A stretch of 64,000 nucleotides of DNA from an uncultured Clostridia bacterium (GCA_947626135.1 CANQQZ010000004.1:78924-142923), one strand, 5' to 3'; shown: positions 53,901-63,812, counted from the first letter of the stretch. Notes: generated from the sequence alone by a model not told the origin. A program made the numbers and translations.

Positions 53901-54235
53901 TTTTCAATATCGCTTTCGTAAGCCTCCATCGAGAAGCCGTTCAATACGCTTGTATACGTAAAGCCGGAATCCGTATCGGATTTTCTCACGCGCCTTTTAA
54001 TCTCGGATTTAACATCCGACTGCTCGCTTAAAAGCCGCGCCTCCGTTTCCTTCGCCTCGTCCGTCTCCATAAACTCCGACGCGCCCATGAGTACCGCGTT
54101 TTTCGCTGCAAGAAGCGGAGCGCCCTCCGTTTCGACGATAAGCGTTACCCTTTCGCTCCCGGCAAGCGCCGGAACGTATGACGCGCCTATAAACAGCGCC
54201 GCCGACAGCGCCGCTGAAATAATTTTTCTGTTCAT
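50972..54235 (-). CDS. Secreted subtilisin-family serine protease with C-terminal module
   Basis: A 1087-residue subtilase (S8). The signal peptide (about 1-25) is followed by an inhibitor-I9-like propeptide (about 25-130) and a peptidase domain (about 150-610). The catalytic triad is D170 (IIDSEFD), H238 (EPHGNHVAG) and S547 (GTSMSSPQ). A PA-type insert (TSRYLIDNGAIGMMFIENDE region) interrupts the domain, as in C5a-peptidase or lactocepin-like enzymes. Fn3-like beta domains follow. The last 85 residues form the module shared with the secreted esterase at the window start. I start at 54235 (GGAGGGTTGATATTT-ATG). It probably degrades host or dietary proteins at the surface. Confidence 0.93.
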   Translation of the reverse strand: MNRKIISAALSAALFIGASYVPALAGSERVTLIVETEGAPLLAAKNAVLMGASEFMETDEAKETEARLLSEQSDVKSEIKRRVRKSDTDSGFTYTSVLNGFSMEAYESDIEKIKAIDGVKNVYISEAYEIPPELASNDSVNPGIGAQMMRAQAMYAAGFDGRGQAVAIIDSEFDVVHEFFTSDIADPKFSKETIGEIIENNTLNADISVNQVYKSPKIPFAYDYGDKDADTYDASEPHGNHVAGIAAGKDGVFEGRTFSGVAPEAQLVLMKIMDKDYNTYNAIIIAAMDDAAKMGVCAVNLSLGSSQAESEPYLKATDTLRKAGIAVVCSEGNSDRYYETTDNPDYTYRNLPAAFSASTSVASIDPNQKWLIGGQIMLMDGTEMIVDEYAFNRSAVFFDRFSDKFYDYVYVGSDIKPPGDTVRDKIVIATLNSGITSRYLIDNGAIGMMFIENDESDGVLRTVSDEFPGLVVRRSYGDMLINANDKRFKTDTKRHIRLDEHAPVGMAYYTSWGTGADLELKPEITAPGTNILSSVNDDQYENKSGTSMSSPQITGAMALMSGFVGSKYPNVTGADKVALMENLLMSSADIVFRDDEKTLPESPRRQGAGLANLEDAMKIPVILKGDTGKSKLSLRDELDDNITLTFTAENLTGEDVTYDDITIYAFTDGYEEQDGENVIAGSVPLEFEPAADNPISVMVPANGKEEITLKIKLDSTRTAANKKIFTNGFWVDGYIVLSSRDGSVTEASMPYTGFYGDWTSFDAMPPSYFEEGGSAENGGLMMGDTLLGINTLVSDDAADGSEYDSEDYVGLSGNTDLGYNIKIRMLRSLCGVTRTIKDSDGNVIGKVVSKSDGLTRQDDVSNYMEDISIDPTDLRDGDYSVTVSGTLAYDSERSRTEEKTYKFYVDSVPPEIKNPKIYEEDGKTYASFEASDNRYLMGAEAYDANRKTAIVPVKAEKEAEIKIDITDMDRDSLEFSVIDYAYNENTFTIGTVSAEITDSIISGGSAAFLTNVTNTAADTDAYIIMALYDGSGRFIDADMQNAHLESGSKTPFSFSFAGVKEIAGVKLFVWKHGEGEMMPLCEAAEVE

Positions 54236-54425
54236 AAATATCAACCCTCCAAATACACTTATGTACATTTTATCATAAACCGCTTGCCGTGTCCATAACG
54301 TTCACGGCGCGTTAACCGCCTTTTACGTTTTTATGTATCATCATAAAGCCTCCGGATTACCGTAAATATATTTGCGCGCCGCCCGCCGAGGCTGCAAAGG
54401 ACGGCGCTCCGCCCGAAAACGAAAT

Positions 54426-54465
54426 ACGGGACAGAGTCCGCGACCCTGTCCCGCAAAAGCATACT
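54426..54465 (+). repeat. Short hairpin repeat, copy B
   Basis: ACGGGACAGAGT pairs imperfectly with ACCCTGTCCCGC and is followed by AAAAGCATACT, sharing 17 identical bases with copy A at 10147-10163. It lies between the subtilase and the 224-residue membrane protein gene. Confidence 0.6.
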
Positions 54466-54494
54466 GTTTTATCCTCCGCCGTGAGCGGTTTTTG

Positions 54495-55169
54495 TCATTT
54501 CTTCCCGTCGTATCTCGGCATACCGGGGCGGACCGTCCTGTACGTGCGGTTCGAGGAACGGAAATCTATGGAGGAATTTCCCGCGAGCGCGGCGGTCAGA
54601 ATCTTCTTTACCGACTTCACGTTAAAATTCATTATCGGCATGTAATAGCTGCCTCCGTCAGCCGTGTGAACATAGAAAATATCCATACCCGAAACGGTGC
54701 GCTTCTGATAATAATCCTTCGTTTTTTCATAAGGCGCGATACGCTCGAGGAACAAATCGTCCTTATCCACGCTGCGCTTTATAAAATTCTTCGTGCCAAT
54801 CAAGATCCTGTCGATTTCCTCGACGGGGATTTCCGTCACCTTCGTCCTTGCCGGTATGAACTCGGACAAGAGCTTGACCTTATTCCCGACGTCGTAGGGT
54901 AAAAAGTCATTAGTCCAGTTTTTCATAACGACGCAATCGTCGTCATAGGCGAGATACGTCGTATAAACCGTATTTACGCGTATTATCACATATGTAAACA
55001 GCAATATCAGCCCTATGAAATAGCTTGCCGCGAACAGCCAGCTCGCATGCGCTATACTGTATATTATTCCGACTATACCGACAATCATCACCGCCGCGCT
55101 TAGGGCGATAAAAATGGTATTGATTTTTCGGTATTTGCCCGAGGTACGCGCTATTATTCCCCCAACCAT
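54495..55169 (-). CDS. Two-helix membrane protein, PH-like cytoplasmic part, unknown
   Basis: I do not recognise this 224-residue protein. Two adjacent transmembrane helices (about 17-37 and 42-64) are followed by about 150 residues of mixed alpha/beta sequence (TTYLAYDDDCVVMKNWTNDF, ARTKVTEIPVEEIDRILIGT, FYVHTADGGSYYMPIMNF) that resembles the bacterial PH-like domains attached to two-helix anchors. It precedes nothing obvious in an operon: the NlpC/P60 gene upstream ends 42 bases before it, so co-transcription is likely. Confidence 0.62.
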   Translation of the reverse strand: MVGGIIARTSGKYRKINTIFIALSAAVMIVGIVGIIYSIAHASWLFAASYFIGLILLFTYVIIRVNTVYTTYLAYDDDCVVMKNWTNDFLPYDVGNKVKLLSEFIPARTKVTEIPVEEIDRILIGTKNFIKRSVDKDDLFLERIAPYEKTKDYYQKRTVSGMDIFYVHTADGGSYYMPIMNFNVKSVKKILTAALAGNSSIDFRSSNRTYRTVRPGMPRYDGKK

Positions 55170-55211
55170 TTTTTCTCCCCCTGCATTTTTATTATTATCG
55201 CGCCCGCGCCA

Positions 55212-57692
55212 TCAGTAAACTCTTCTTGCTCCGGCGTATTCGCGCTGATAATATTCATTGTCAAGCGATGCGTAACGTACAACGTCGCCGGTATGCGGCG
55301 CGTGGATCATCATATTGTCGCCGGCGTATATCCCGACATGGTGGATGTATCCGTTCTGCTCAAAGAAAATCAAATCTCCCGGCATCAGCTCGTCGCGGTT
55401 CACGGGAACACCGTTCCGGAACTGATCCTCCGCAACGCGGTCTACCGTAATTCCGAGCGAAGCGCACACATACTGCACAAGTCCGGAGCAGTCAAAGCCC
55501 TCCGGCGACGTGCCGCCCCATACATAAGGCACATCAAGGTACTTTGCCGCCTCGGTGACTATAGCGTTGCCCATCACGGTTGAGGCTCCGCTTGAAATAA
55601 ACGGCGCGCCGGTGGTGGACGGTCTGCGGGCAATATAGCTCGACAGGCGCTTATACGCCTTCGTCGCCTTTACCTGCTTCTGAATTATCTTTTTGCGCTT
55701 TACGGTTTCCCCGTTTTCGTCCTCGACCTCTATAATATCCTCATCATAGAAATAAAGCACTCCAAGCGCCTCGTCCTCGTAAACGAAATTATATATTTCG
55801 TCCGGCTCGAGAATAATCTCATTTATGACCGGCTCGGGCTGAGTCACGGTAAAATGAGCCATGTCCTGCGCCTTTTCAACAACGGTCCCCTTCCTCAGAG
55901 CCGTTATGTACAAATAATACTCGCCCGGGTCAACGCCGCGGATCATAGCCTCGGTATCACCCTCGACGATCTCGCTTACTATAAGACCCTCGCCGGCTTT
56001 ATACAAATCAACGTAGAAATCGCTGTAGGTATCGCTTTCCCATGACGCGGCTATTATATCGTCGTCGGTAACGCCGTCGTTGTAAGGGGAAATCAGCTTT
56101 ACCCCGTCATCATACTGAGAACCGTAGGTTATAAGCACCGGTTCCGAGCTTAAAGCCGTGCCGTCATCGCCCAGCGCGCTCACGATTATTTTGTAGTCGC
56201 GCCCGAAGGTAAACAAGCCGCCCGGCAGCGTGAAGGTCATATCATCCGTCGTAACATATTTGTTGACAACATAATCGTCGTTCTCGTAGTCGAACACCTC
56301 GATATGGTACTGCGTGGACGCCTGCATTGCAAGCTCGATAACAACATCCTCCGTGCCGCCGTAAACCGTTTCATATTCCGGCGAAACAATAACGGGGGTC
56401 GTTACCTCCTCAACCTCGTTAAGAGGCTCCTCCTCTATCGGCTCCGCCTCCTCCATCGGCGCGCGCGCCGCCATCTCCGGAGGAACGGCGTTATTCGTTA
56501 TAATCTGCGCGGTTACGGCAAAATCGTTCGTCTCGTCTACCGCAACGTCTATGCCCACCGCTCCCGCAAGTGTGCTTTCGCCCTCGATTATATCCGCTCC
56601 GCTCCTTACCATCTGCGAATATATGGAAAATATATCGTAGCCCTCGGCTTTTTCGGCGCCCTCAGCCTCGGAGCCGCTTATGGACGCAAGAAACGCTTCG
56701 GCGTTCAAATCCTTGTTTTCGGAATAGACGGCGCGCCCGTTTCTGACACGGTTTGCATTTATCATATCAAGCAGCTCCGCCGCCCTCGCCTGCTTCGCGT
56801 ATTCCGACACATTCGTTTCCTTGCCGCGCGGATTATACATTACGGCGTCGATTTTATCCCCGCCGTCTGTTATGACTCTTAAATTATCGCTTAAATACGG
56901 GACGATTTTGGCAAAATCGTCTCCCGCCCTGATCCCTCTGTATTCAAAATCGGGCGCGTTCGTGAAAAACGCGCATATTCTGTCTCCGTCCACGCCGAGC
57001 ATCATAAAATTGCCGTAGTCTCCGTTATAAACGTACCAGTCAAAATCATAATCGCTCTCGTCTATTCTGTTCGGCATACCGATATCGGAAATAACCGTGT
57101 CGATATTTTCGCCTATTTTTATTTCCTCGCCGCCTACCGTTACCGATTCGCCGTTGGCGAAAAGATTATACGCAAGCTCCACCATGACGGCGCAGCCGTC
57201 CCATGTAAGCTCCGAATCCGGTTCGGAATGCATCGTATCGCGGATAAGCCCTTCCTTGATCATAAAGGCGTATGCCGTTCTGTTTTCCTCGTCAAGATAG
57301 GCGTTATCAAAGCAGTCGTTTAAAATCCGCTCCGTTTCCTCGCCGTCTATAGCAAAATTCGGGTTATATGTAATTATCGTCTTGTAAAGGATATTCATGA
57401 AGTCCTGTTTGCGTATGTACTCCGCGCTGCTTATGCCGTAAAAATCATCGAGATTCACATAGCCCATAGCAACCGACTTTAAAAATATCTCGTCATAGCC
57501 GCTTTCGATAAGCTGCTGCGGGTAGGTTACGGGTTCGCCCGTCATTTTCTCATAGAGAACCACACCCTGTTCAAGCGCGTCGCACTCCGATACGGGAACA
57601 TTGTCCGCCATAGCCGCCGGAGCAGCCATAGCCGCAAACAAAGCGATTACTATTGCCGCCAGCATTCTGCGCGCTTTTTTGCTTCTTCTCAT
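55212..57692 (-). CDS. Secreted NlpC/P60 protein with SLH-like, CAP-associated and beta domains
   Basis: An 826-residue exported protein. After the signal peptide come degenerate SLH-like repeats (about 33-190). Next is a CAP-associated N-terminal-like domain (about 190-290: IDTVISDIGMPNRIDESDYD, FDWYVYNGDYGNFMMLGVDG) and then a degenerate CAP/SCP segment (LLDMINANRVRNGRAVYSEN). Beta-rich modules span about 430-660. The C-terminal NlpC/P60 endopeptidase has C735 (DCSGL), H785 (HHVGIY) and H797 (MIHAP). It would hydrolyse peptidoglycan stems at the surface. The ATG at 57692 has GAAGGGAAG upstream. Its catalytic domain is close to that of the 24-26 kb protein, especially VPYVWGGTSPEGFDCSG. Confidence 0.87.
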   Translation of the reverse strand: MRRSKKARRMLAAIVIALFAAMAAPAAMADNVPVSECDALEQGVVLYEKMTGEPVTYPQQLIESGYDEIFLKSVAMGYVNLDDFYGISSAEYIRKQDFMNILYKTIITYNPNFAIDGEETERILNDCFDNAYLDEENRTAYAFMIKEGLIRDTMHSEPDSELTWDGCAVMVELAYNLFANGESVTVGGEEIKIGENIDTVISDIGMPNRIDESDYDFDWYVYNGDYGNFMMLGVDGDRICAFFTNAPDFEYRGIRAGDDFAKIVPYLSDNLRVITDGGDKIDAVMYNPRGKETNVSEYAKQARAAELLDMINANRVRNGRAVYSENKDLNAEAFLASISGSEAEGAEKAEGYDIFSIYSQMVRSGADIIEGESTLAGAVGIDVAVDETNDFAVTAQIITNNAVPPEMAARAPMEEAEPIEEEPLNEVEEVTTPVIVSPEYETVYGGTEDVVIELAMQASTQYHIEVFDYENDDYVVNKYVTTDDMTFTLPGGLFTFGRDYKIIVSALGDDGTALSSEPVLITYGSQYDDGVKLISPYNDGVTDDDIIAASWESDTYSDFYVDLYKAGEGLIVSEIVEGDTEAMIRGVDPGEYYLYITALRKGTVVEKAQDMAHFTVTQPEPVINEIILEPDEIYNFVYEDEALGVLYFYDEDIIEVEDENGETVKRKKIIQKQVKATKAYKRLSSYIARRPSTTGAPFISSGASTVMGNAIVTEAAKYLDVPYVWGGTSPEGFDCSGLVQYVCASLGITVDRVAEDQFRNGVPVNRDELMPGDLIFFEQNGYIHHVGIYAGDNMMIHAPHTGDVVRYASLDNEYYQREYAGARRVY

Positions 57693-57743
57693 TTTCAACT
57701 TCCCTTCAATCTTCCCGAGATTAGTTATACAAACTCATGCTCT

Positions 57744-57772
57744 ATTATAACATAAGATTTTGTCTGTGTCTA
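57744..57772 (-). promoter_or_regulatory. Promoter of the modular NlpC/P60 gene
   Basis: On the minus strand: TAGACA (57767-57772), a 17-bp spacer, TATAAT (57744-57749). Confidence 0.65.
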
Positions 57773-57947
57773 CAATAAATTTATGAATTTTTTGTGTACA
57801 AAATTAATTTTCAGCCGCAAAATCGCCGTTTGTTCACAATATTCATAAAAAATTTACGTATAATCATGCGTTAAAACACTTTATTATTCCGATTTTTTAT
57901 GATATACTTAATCTGATATAACAAACATTTACCGGGGAGGCGGAAAA

Positions 57948-58634
57948 ATGGCAAAAAGCAAGATACTTATCGTGGACGACGACGCGAACATAGCGGAGCT
58001 TATAAAAATCAATTTTGAAAGCGAGGGCTTTGACACCGTAACGGCTTCAAACGGGCGCGAGGCAGTGGAAAAATTTCACGCCGAGGCGCCGTCGATCGTG
58101 ATTATGGACGTTATGATGCCCGAAATGGACGGATGGGAGGCATGCCGCGAGATACGCAAAACAAGCAACACTCCCATAATCATGCTTACCGCGAAGGGCG
58201 AAACGTTCGACAAGGTGCTTGGGCTTGAGCTCGGGGCTGACGATTACATGGTAAAGCCCTTTGAAACAAAGGAGCTCACGGCGCGCGTCAAGGCGGTGCT
58301 CAGACGCACGGAAAATCAGGACAACACAAGCGACAAGACGCTCGAATATAAAAATCTGTCCGTAAACATCTCAAACTACGAGCTGAAGGTAAACGGCTCG
58401 ATTGTCGAGCTGCCGCCGAAGGAGCTGGAGCTTTTGTATTTCCTCGCGGCAAATCCGAACCGCGTATTCACGCGCGAGCAGCTTTTGGAAAAGGTTTGGG
58501 GCTTCGATTATTACGGCGATTCGCGAACCGTGGACGTGCATATAAAGCGGCTGCGCGAGAAGCTTGAGGGAGTGGACGGAAACTGGCAGCTTAAAACCGT
58601 CTGGGGCGTCGGCTATAAATTCGAGGTACATTAA
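57948..58634 (+). CDS. OmpR/PhoB family response regulator
   Basis: A 228-residue response regulator. The receiver domain (1-120) has the acidic pair D10-D11, phospho-acceptor D54 (IVIMDVMMP) and the conserved K in YMVKPFE. The C-terminal winged helix (about 128-226: LPPKELELLYFLAANPNRVF, WGFDYYGDSRTVDVHIKRLR) binds DNA. GGGGAGGCGG is the ribosome site. The sensor kinase gene begins 16 bases after the stop. It resembles envelope-stress or phosphate regulators such as WalR/PhoP; the signal is unknown. Confidence 0.95.
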   Translation: MAKSKILIVDDDANIAELIKINFESEGFDTVTASNGREAVEKFHAEAPSIVIMDVMMPEMDGWEACREIRKTSNTPIIMLTAKGETFDKVLGLELGADDYMVKPFETKELTARVKAVLRRTENQDNTSDKTLEYKNLSVNISNYELKVNGSIVELPPKELELLYFLAANPNRVFTREQLLEKVWGFDYYGDSRTVDVHIKRLREKLEGVDGNWQLKTVWGVGYKFEVH

Positions 58635-58650
58635 CAAGGGAGCGGTGTAA

Positions 58651-60075
58651 TTGTTTAAAAAAGGAATATTCAGCCGCCTCTGCCTGACATATACGGCGAT
58701 ATTGTTTATAGTGTTCCTCTTTATAACCGCGGCGTCGAGCTTAATGCTGACGCAGTACATGATAAACACGCAGAAGGAGCAGGTAATCGCGGCGGGAAAG
58801 GCGCTCGAATACTGGACGGCGACATATCAGATAGAGCAAAACGACGCGCGCGCGGCGCGCGCGTACAACAATTCGCTCAACTCGTGGTCGCAGCTTCTGG
58901 GCGCGGATATAACGGTCAGCAATCTTGACGGCGAGGTTATAAGCTCCACGTCGGACATGAGCTCCGTGCCCGGGGAGTATATAAAAAAGATAGCCGAAGG
59001 AAAGCGCGTCATCGTTAAGCGCGGCACCTTCGGCGGACGCTACGGCGCCTCACAGCTGACGGTCGGCGTATCGGTAAAATACAACGGAACAATTGTGGGC
59101 GCGATGTTTTTTAACACGCCCATGAAGCGCCTGAACTCCACCACAAACGAAATCGTGGAAATGATTATCGTATGCGCCGCGCTGTCCATTCTCGCGGCGT
59201 TTATCCTCGTATATATTCAGGCGAAGCGCATATCAAAGCCGATAGGCGAGATAAACCGCGCGGTGCAGAATATCGCAGCCGGCAATTTCTCCGACCGCGT
59301 GCGCGTGGACGGCAACGATGAGATAAGCCAGCTTGCCTCAAGCTTTAATTTCATGGCTGACTCCATTGAAAACCTTGAAAATATGCGTTCAGGCTTTATA
59401 AGCGACGTATCTCATGAGCTCCGTTCTCCGATGACGAGCATATCCGGCTTCGCGCAAAGCATTCTCGACGGCACTATCCCGGAGGAAAAGCGCAGCGAAT
59501 ATCTGAAAATAATCGTGGACGAGTCGCGCAGACTTACAAAGCTTGTGAACGATTTGCTGGAAATGTCGAAAATGTCGTCGAGCGAATACCAGCTCTCTAT
59601 CGGCAAATTCGATTTAAACGAGCTCGTCAGGGTATGCATTATAAGCCTTGAAAGCCGCATAACGGAACGCAGTCTCGATTTAAACATCGATTTTGAAAAC
59701 GACGCTCTCAATGTTCTCGGCGACAATGACGCCATAAAACGCGTCGTGCTTAATCTTATGGACAACGCCATCAAATTCAGCTATGAGAACACCACAATAA
59801 GCATACGCACCTGGACGCGCAGCAAAAAGGCATATTTCTCCATAGGCAATTTCGGCGCGGGCATAGATCAAAAGGATCTAAGCAATATATTTAACCGCTT
59901 TTACAAGACTGACAAATCCCGTCACCGCGAAAAAACCGGCGCGGGGCTGGGATTATCGCTGTGTAAGAATATCGTCGCGCTCCACAAGCAGAGCATCTGG
60001 GTGGAGAGCAATCCGGCGAAGGAGGGTACCGACGCGAAATATACCACGTTCACGTTCACCCTCGAGCTGGCGTAA
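58651..60075 (+). CDS. Sensor histidine kinase
   Basis: A 474-residue membrane kinase partnered with the upstream regulator. Two transmembrane helices (about 9-33 and 171-193) flank an extracellular sensor of about 135 residues, followed by HAMP, then the dimerisation/phosphorylation domain with H255 (SDVSHELRSP) and the ATPase domain (NLMDNAIKFS; GAGLGLSLCKNIV). The start appears to be TTG at 58651 with AAGGGAG upstream. The outer domain has a dCache/PAS-like pattern; the ligand is not evident. Confidence 0.94.
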   Translation: MFKKGIFSRLCLTYTAILFIVFLFITAASSLMLTQYMINTQKEQVIAAGKALEYWTATYQIEQNDARAARAYNNSLNSWSQLLGADITVSNLDGEVISSTSDMSSVPGEYIKKIAEGKRVIVKRGTFGGRYGASQLTVGVSVKYNGTIVGAMFFNTPMKRLNSTTNEIVEMIIVCAALSILAAFILVYIQAKRISKPIGEINRAVQNIAAGNFSDRVRVDGNDEISQLASSFNFMADSIENLENMRSGFISDVSHELRSPMTSISGFAQSILDGTIPEEKRSEYLKIIVDESRRLTKLVNDLLEMSKMSSSEYQLSIGKFDLNELVRVCIISLESRITERSLDLNIDFENDALNVLGDNDAIKRVVLNLMDNAIKFSYENTTISIRTWTRSKKAYFSIGNFGAGIDQKDLSNIFNRFYKTDKSRHREKTGAGLGLSLCKNIVALHKQSIWVESNPAKEGTDAKYTTFTFTLELA

Positions 60076-60094
60076 CGCCGGCGTCAAACCGCAG

Positions 60095-60128
60095 AAAAGC
60101 CGCTGTACGAACGCGTACAGCGGCTTTT
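60095..60128. terminator. Bidirectional terminator between kinase and prfA
   Basis: The 15-bp stem AAAAGCCGCTGTACG / CGTACAGCGGCTTTT (60095-60109 with 60114-60128) closes on AACG. Confidence 0.93.
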
Positions 60129-60133
60129 ATAGT

Positions 60134-61201
60134 TCATTCCTCGCCCGCGAGCTTCGCCGCCTGGTCGGCGGTGACAAGCGCGTCGATAATTTCATCGAGC
60201 GCGCCGTTTAAAACCTGCTCAAGCTTATAGAGCGTAAGATTTACGCGATGGTCCGTTACCCGGCTCTGCGGGAAATTATACGTGCGTATACGCTCGGAAC
60301 GGTCGCCCGAGCCGACCTGCGATTTCCTTGCGTCGGCTATTTCCTTATGACGCTCCGCCTCCGCCTGCTCGTAAATGCGCGAACGCAGTATCTTCATAGC
60401 CTTATCCTTGTTTTTCAGCTGTGATTTCTCATCCTGGCACGACACCACTATCCCCGTCGGGATATGCGTGATCCTGACGGCGGAATCGGTCGTGTTTACG
60501 CACTGTCCCCCGGGACCGCCCGCGCGGAACACGTCTATTCTGAGGTCGTTCGGATTGATATCCACCTCGACCTCCTCCGCCTCCGGCAGCACCGCCACGG
60601 TAACCGCCGATGTGTGTATGCGCCCCTGAGACTCGGTTTCCGGCACGCGCTGGACGCGGTGAACTCCGCTTTCAAACTTGAAACGGCTGTAAGCGCCCTT
60701 CCCCTCCACGCAAAACGATATTTCCTTGTAGCCGCCGATATCCGTGGCGTTGGAGTTTAATATCTCGATTTTCCACCGCTTCGACTCGGCATACATAGAG
60801 TACATGCGCATCAGATCCGCGGCGAAAAGCGCGGCCTCTTCTCCGCCTGTGCCGCCCCGGATCTCGATTATCACGTTTTTCTCATCGTTGGGGTCCCTGG
60901 GAAGCAAAAGGATTTTCAATTCGCTCCGCGCCTCCTGCGCCGTGCGCCGCGCATCCTCCATTTCCGCGCGCACCATTTCCTCAAATTCCTTGTCCTGCCC
61001 TTCGCTGAGCATCTCCCTGTCGTCCTCTATCGTTTTCATCGCCGCCTTCAGCTCGCGGTATTTTTCTATTATAGGCTCAAGCTCAGCGTGCTCCCGGCAG
61101 TATCCGCGCCATTTATCCATATCCGCGATAACCTCCGGATTGCTTATGCTGCTGTCCAAAAATTCAAATCTCTCGTTAAGCGCTTCCAGTTTGTCAAGCA
61201 T
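60134..61201 (-). CDS. prfA: Peptide chain release factor 1
   Basis: A 355-residue RF1, which recognises UAA and UAG stop codons and releases the peptide. The catalytic GGQ is at 231-233 (GGPGGQCVN). Other segments match: [40 protein letters not shown] and [20 protein letters not shown], then [12 protein letters not shown] start at 61201 ([12 protein letters not shown]) with AAGGAGAAGAG ahead; an extension to 61219 lacks a site. It is monocistronic in this view; the usual prmC partner is not adjacent. Confidence 0.95.
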   Translation of the reverse strand: MLDKLEALNERFEFLDSSISNPEVIADMDKWRGYCREHAELEPIIEKYRELKAAMKTIEDDREMLSEGQDKEFEEMVRAEMEDARRTAQEARSELKILLLPRDPNDEKNVIIEIRGGTGGEEAALFAADLMRMYSMYAESKRWKIEILNSNATDIGGYKEISFCVEGKGAYSRFKFESGVHRVQRVPETESQGRIHTSAVTVAVLPEAEEVEVDINPNDLRIDVFRAGGPGGQCVNTTDSAVRITHIPTGIVVSCQDEKSQLKNKDKAMKILRSRIYEQAEAERHKEIADARKSQVGSGDRSERIRTYNFPQSRVTDHRVNLTLYKLEQVLNGALDEIIDALVTADQAAKLAGEE

Positions 61202-61294
61202 TGACTCTTCTCCTTGCAATCGTTTTCAAGTATTGTATAATATTTTTATGCGTATGTCAATTCCTTTAAACCGATGAAAATCAATTTATCCGTC

Positions 61295-61323
61295 TTGATA
61301 TATTCAAAAAGATGTGTTAAAAT
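61295..61323 (+). promoter_or_regulatory. Promoter of the ABC-F gene
   Basis: TTGATA (61295-61300), a 17-bp spacer and TAAAAT (61318-61323) with TG near the -10. AGGAAGGGAG (61342-61351) precedes the ATG at 61362. Confidence 0.65.
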
Positions 61324-61361
61324 AGCCTCGTAATACCAAAAGGAAGGGAGCTGTGCGCGGA

Positions 61362-63275
61362 ATGACATTGCTTAACTGCTCGAATCTGCAAAAAATATAT
61401 TCGGGTGAAACGCTGTTTTCCGGTGTATCCATGAGCGTTGAGAGCCCGGACAGGATTGGGTTTGTCGGCGCGAACGGCGCGGGCAAATCGACGCTCTTTA
61501 AAATCCTGACAGGCGAAATCGAGCCCGACGGCGGCGAAATCTTCAAAAGCCGCTGCTTAAAAATAGGCTATCTCGATCAGCACACGCTCAGCGGCAGCAG
61601 CTTGTCCGTATGGGACGAGGTTGAAACGGTCTTTTCGGAGGTAAAGGCTGTAGAGGACGAGCTTAATGAAATACATTTTGACATAGAAAACAAAAACGGC
61701 GCCATAGACGAGCTGATTACGCGGCAAGCCGCTTTACAGGAGCGCTTCGAATCGATGGACGGCTTTTATTACAGGTCAAAGATCCGCGGCGCCCTTATGG
61801 GTCTGGGCTTCAGCGAGGATGAGTTCGGTCTCGGCGTCAATTCGCTTTCCGGCGGTCAGAAAACGCGCGTATCCCTGGGCAGGCTGCTTTTGGGCGATTC
61901 GGATTTGCTGCTTCTCGACGAGCCGACAAATCATCTCGATATAGCCTCGGTCGAGTGGCTCGAGGATTTCCTGAAAAGCTGCGGCAAGGCGTTTATAGTT
62001 ATCTCTCATGACCGCTATTTCCTCGACGCTGTTACCAACAAAACAATGGAAATGCGCGGCAAAACGCTGCGCGTATATAACGGCGGCTACAGCGAATTCA
62101 TAAAGCAGTCGGAGATTGACAGGAAAACAGAGGAACGCAGCTATGAGAACACCGCCCGCGAAATAGAGCGTCTTGAAGGCATAGTTGAGCAGCAGCGGCG
62201 CTGGAACCGCGAGCGGAACATAAAAACCGCGGAAAGCAAGCTCAAGGTTATAGAACGGCTTGAAAAGGATCTTGTAAAGCCCGATTCGGGACCCGAGGAA
62301 ATGACATTCTCCTTTTCCCCGCTCGAGGGCGGCGGTCAGGATGTGCTTATAACGGAGGGGCTGTCAAAATCCTACGGCGGCACGCCGCTGTTTAAAAGCG
62401 CGGACGTATTTATAAAAAAGGGTGAACGCGTATTTCTGATCGGTCCCAACGGCTGCGGGAAAACGACGTTTCTGAAAATCATACTCGGTCAGTGCGAGGC
62501 GGACGCGGGTGCATATAAAATAGGTGCAAACATTGTCGTCGGCTATTATGACCAGCTTCAGGAAAATCTGCATATGGGAAAAACCGTGCTCGACGAGCTG
62601 TACGACGAGTACCCCGACATGACGCTTACCGAGCTAAGGAATGCGCTCGCGGTCTTTATGTTCCGCGGCGAAGACGTTTTTAAGCGGATTGAAAGCCTGT
62701 CCGGCGGCGAGCGCGCGAGGGTGGAGCTGGCGAAGCTGATGCTTAAAAAGAACAATTTCCTTATCATGGACGAGCCGACAAACCACCTCGATATCGATTC
62801 GCGCGAGGCGCTTGAAAAGGCGCTCGGGGACTGCGGCGCAACAATGCTTATGGTATCGCACGACCGCTATTTTATTAATAAGCTCGCCGACAGGATTTTA
62901 TATATGACTCCGGACGGCATAGAAAGCTATATCGGCAGCTATGACGATTTCGCCGAAAAGCGCGGGAAAACGGAGATATTTGAGCCGAAAAAGGAGAGCG
63001 CGGGAAAATCGGATTACATGGAACGCAAAAAACGCGAATCGCAAAAGCGCAAGATCCTGAACCGATTCAAAAAAACCGAGGAAAAAATCGCGGAAATCGA
63101 GGATAATATACGCGCGAAGGAGGCGGAATTAAACGCGCCGGAAATCGCGTCGGATTATGTTAAATTAGGCGAAATTTCCACGGAGATCGGATGTCTTAAC
63201 GAGGAGCTGGAAAAGGAATACCTCGTATGGGAGGAATTGCAGGAAATAATTGAGGAAAGCGGGTATGAAATATGA
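61362..63275 (+). CDS. ABC-F family ATPase
   Basis: A 637-residue soluble protein with two ABC ATPase domains and no membrane segment, as in the ABC-F translation factors (Uup/YdiF type). Domain 1 has Walker [10 protein letters not shown] and signature [12 protein letters not shown]; domain 2 has GPNGCGKTT and [12 protein letters not shown], each followed by [10 protein letters not shown] linker of about 80 residues lies between them and a C-terminal coiled coil ends the protein. ABC-F proteins act on the ribosome; some give antibiotic resistance, but nothing here identifies that. ATG 61362 is preferred to GTG 61353, which is too close to the ribosome site. It overlaps dtd by 4 bases. Confidence 0.93.
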   Translation: MTLLNCSNLQKIYSGETLFSGVSMSVESPDRIGFVGANGAGKSTLFKILTGEIEPDGGEIFKSRCLKIGYLDQHTLSGSSLSVWDEVETVFSEVKAVEDELNEIHFDIENKNGAIDELITRQAALQERFESMDGFYYRSKIRGALMGLGFSEDEFGLGVNSLSGGQKTRVSLGRLLLGDSDLLLLDEPTNHLDIASVEWLEDFLKSCGKAFIVISHDRYFLDAVTNKTMEMRGKTLRVYNGGYSEFIKQSEIDRKTEERSYENTAREIERLEGIVEQQRRWNRERNIKTAESKLKVIERLEKDLVKPDSGPEEMTFSFSPLEGGGQDVLITEGLSKSYGGTPLFKSADVFIKKGERVFLIGPNGCGKTTFLKIILGQCEADAGAYKIGANIVVGYYDQLQENLHMGKTVLDELYDEYPDMTLTELRNALAVFMFRGEDVFKRIESLSGGERARVELAKLMLKKNNFLIMDEPTNHLDIDSREALEKALGDCGATMLMVSHDRYFINKLADRILYMTPDGIESYIGSYDDFAEKRGKTEIFEPKKESAGKSDYMERKKRESQKRKILNRFKKTEEKIAEIEDNIRAKEAELNAPEIASDYVKLGEISTEIGCLNEELEKEYLVWEELQEIIEESGYEI

Positions 63276-63715
63276 GGGCTGTAGTGCAGAGAGTAACGTC
63301 CGCTCAGGTCAAAACTGACGGAGCCGTACACGGCAGCACGGGCGCCGGACTGCTCGTATTTTTGGGCGTAGGTAAGGGCGACACGGAAGATGATTTAAGG
63401 TATATCGCGGACAAGGTGATAAATCTGCGGATTTTCAGCGACGAAAACGGGAAAATGAACCTTTCCCTCCCGGATATCGGCGGTGAAATGCTGATAATAT
63501 CGCAATTCACTCTTTACGGCGACTGTTCACACGGACGCAGACCGTATTTCGGGGACGCAATGAACCCGGACGGAGCCAACCTATTGTACGAAGCGTTCGT
63601 AGGCTATATCCGCAGCCGCGGCATACACGCGGAAACAGGAAAATTCGGCGCGGATATGAAGGTCTCGCTCGTAAACGACGGACCCGTAACCATACTGCTC
63701 GACAGTGCGAAATAA
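63272..63715 (+). CDS. dtd: D-aminoacyl-tRNA deacylase
   Basis: A 147-residue DTD, which hydrolyses D-amino acids wrongly attached to tRNA. Start [13 protein letters not shown], the SQFTLYGD motif and the NDGPVT motif (family NxGPVT) are all visible, giving the cross-subunit active site. The ATG overlaps the stop of the ABC-F gene (ATGA), so they are translationally coupled. Confidence 0.96.
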   Translation: MRAVVQRVTSAQVKTDGAVHGSTGAGLLVFLGVGKGDTEDDLRYIADKVINLRIFSDENGKMNLSLPDIGGEMLIISQFTLYGDCSHGRRPYFGDAMNPDGANLLYEAFVGYIRSRGIHAETGKFGADMKVSLVNDGPVTILLDSAK

Positions 63716-63783
63716 CCTCTTTCATGTTGTAAAAATCACTTAAAAAACCCCGCTTCAGCCATCAAATTTGTGAACATTTAACA

Positions 63784-63812
63784 TTGACTTTTTCAATCTC
63801 CGAGAGTATAAT
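63784..63812 (+). promoter_or_regulatory. Promoter of the HPr-like gene
   Basis: TTGACT (63784-63789), a 17-bp spacer and TATAAT (63807-63812); AAAGGAG follows at about 63832 and the ATG at 63849. Confidence 0.8.
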
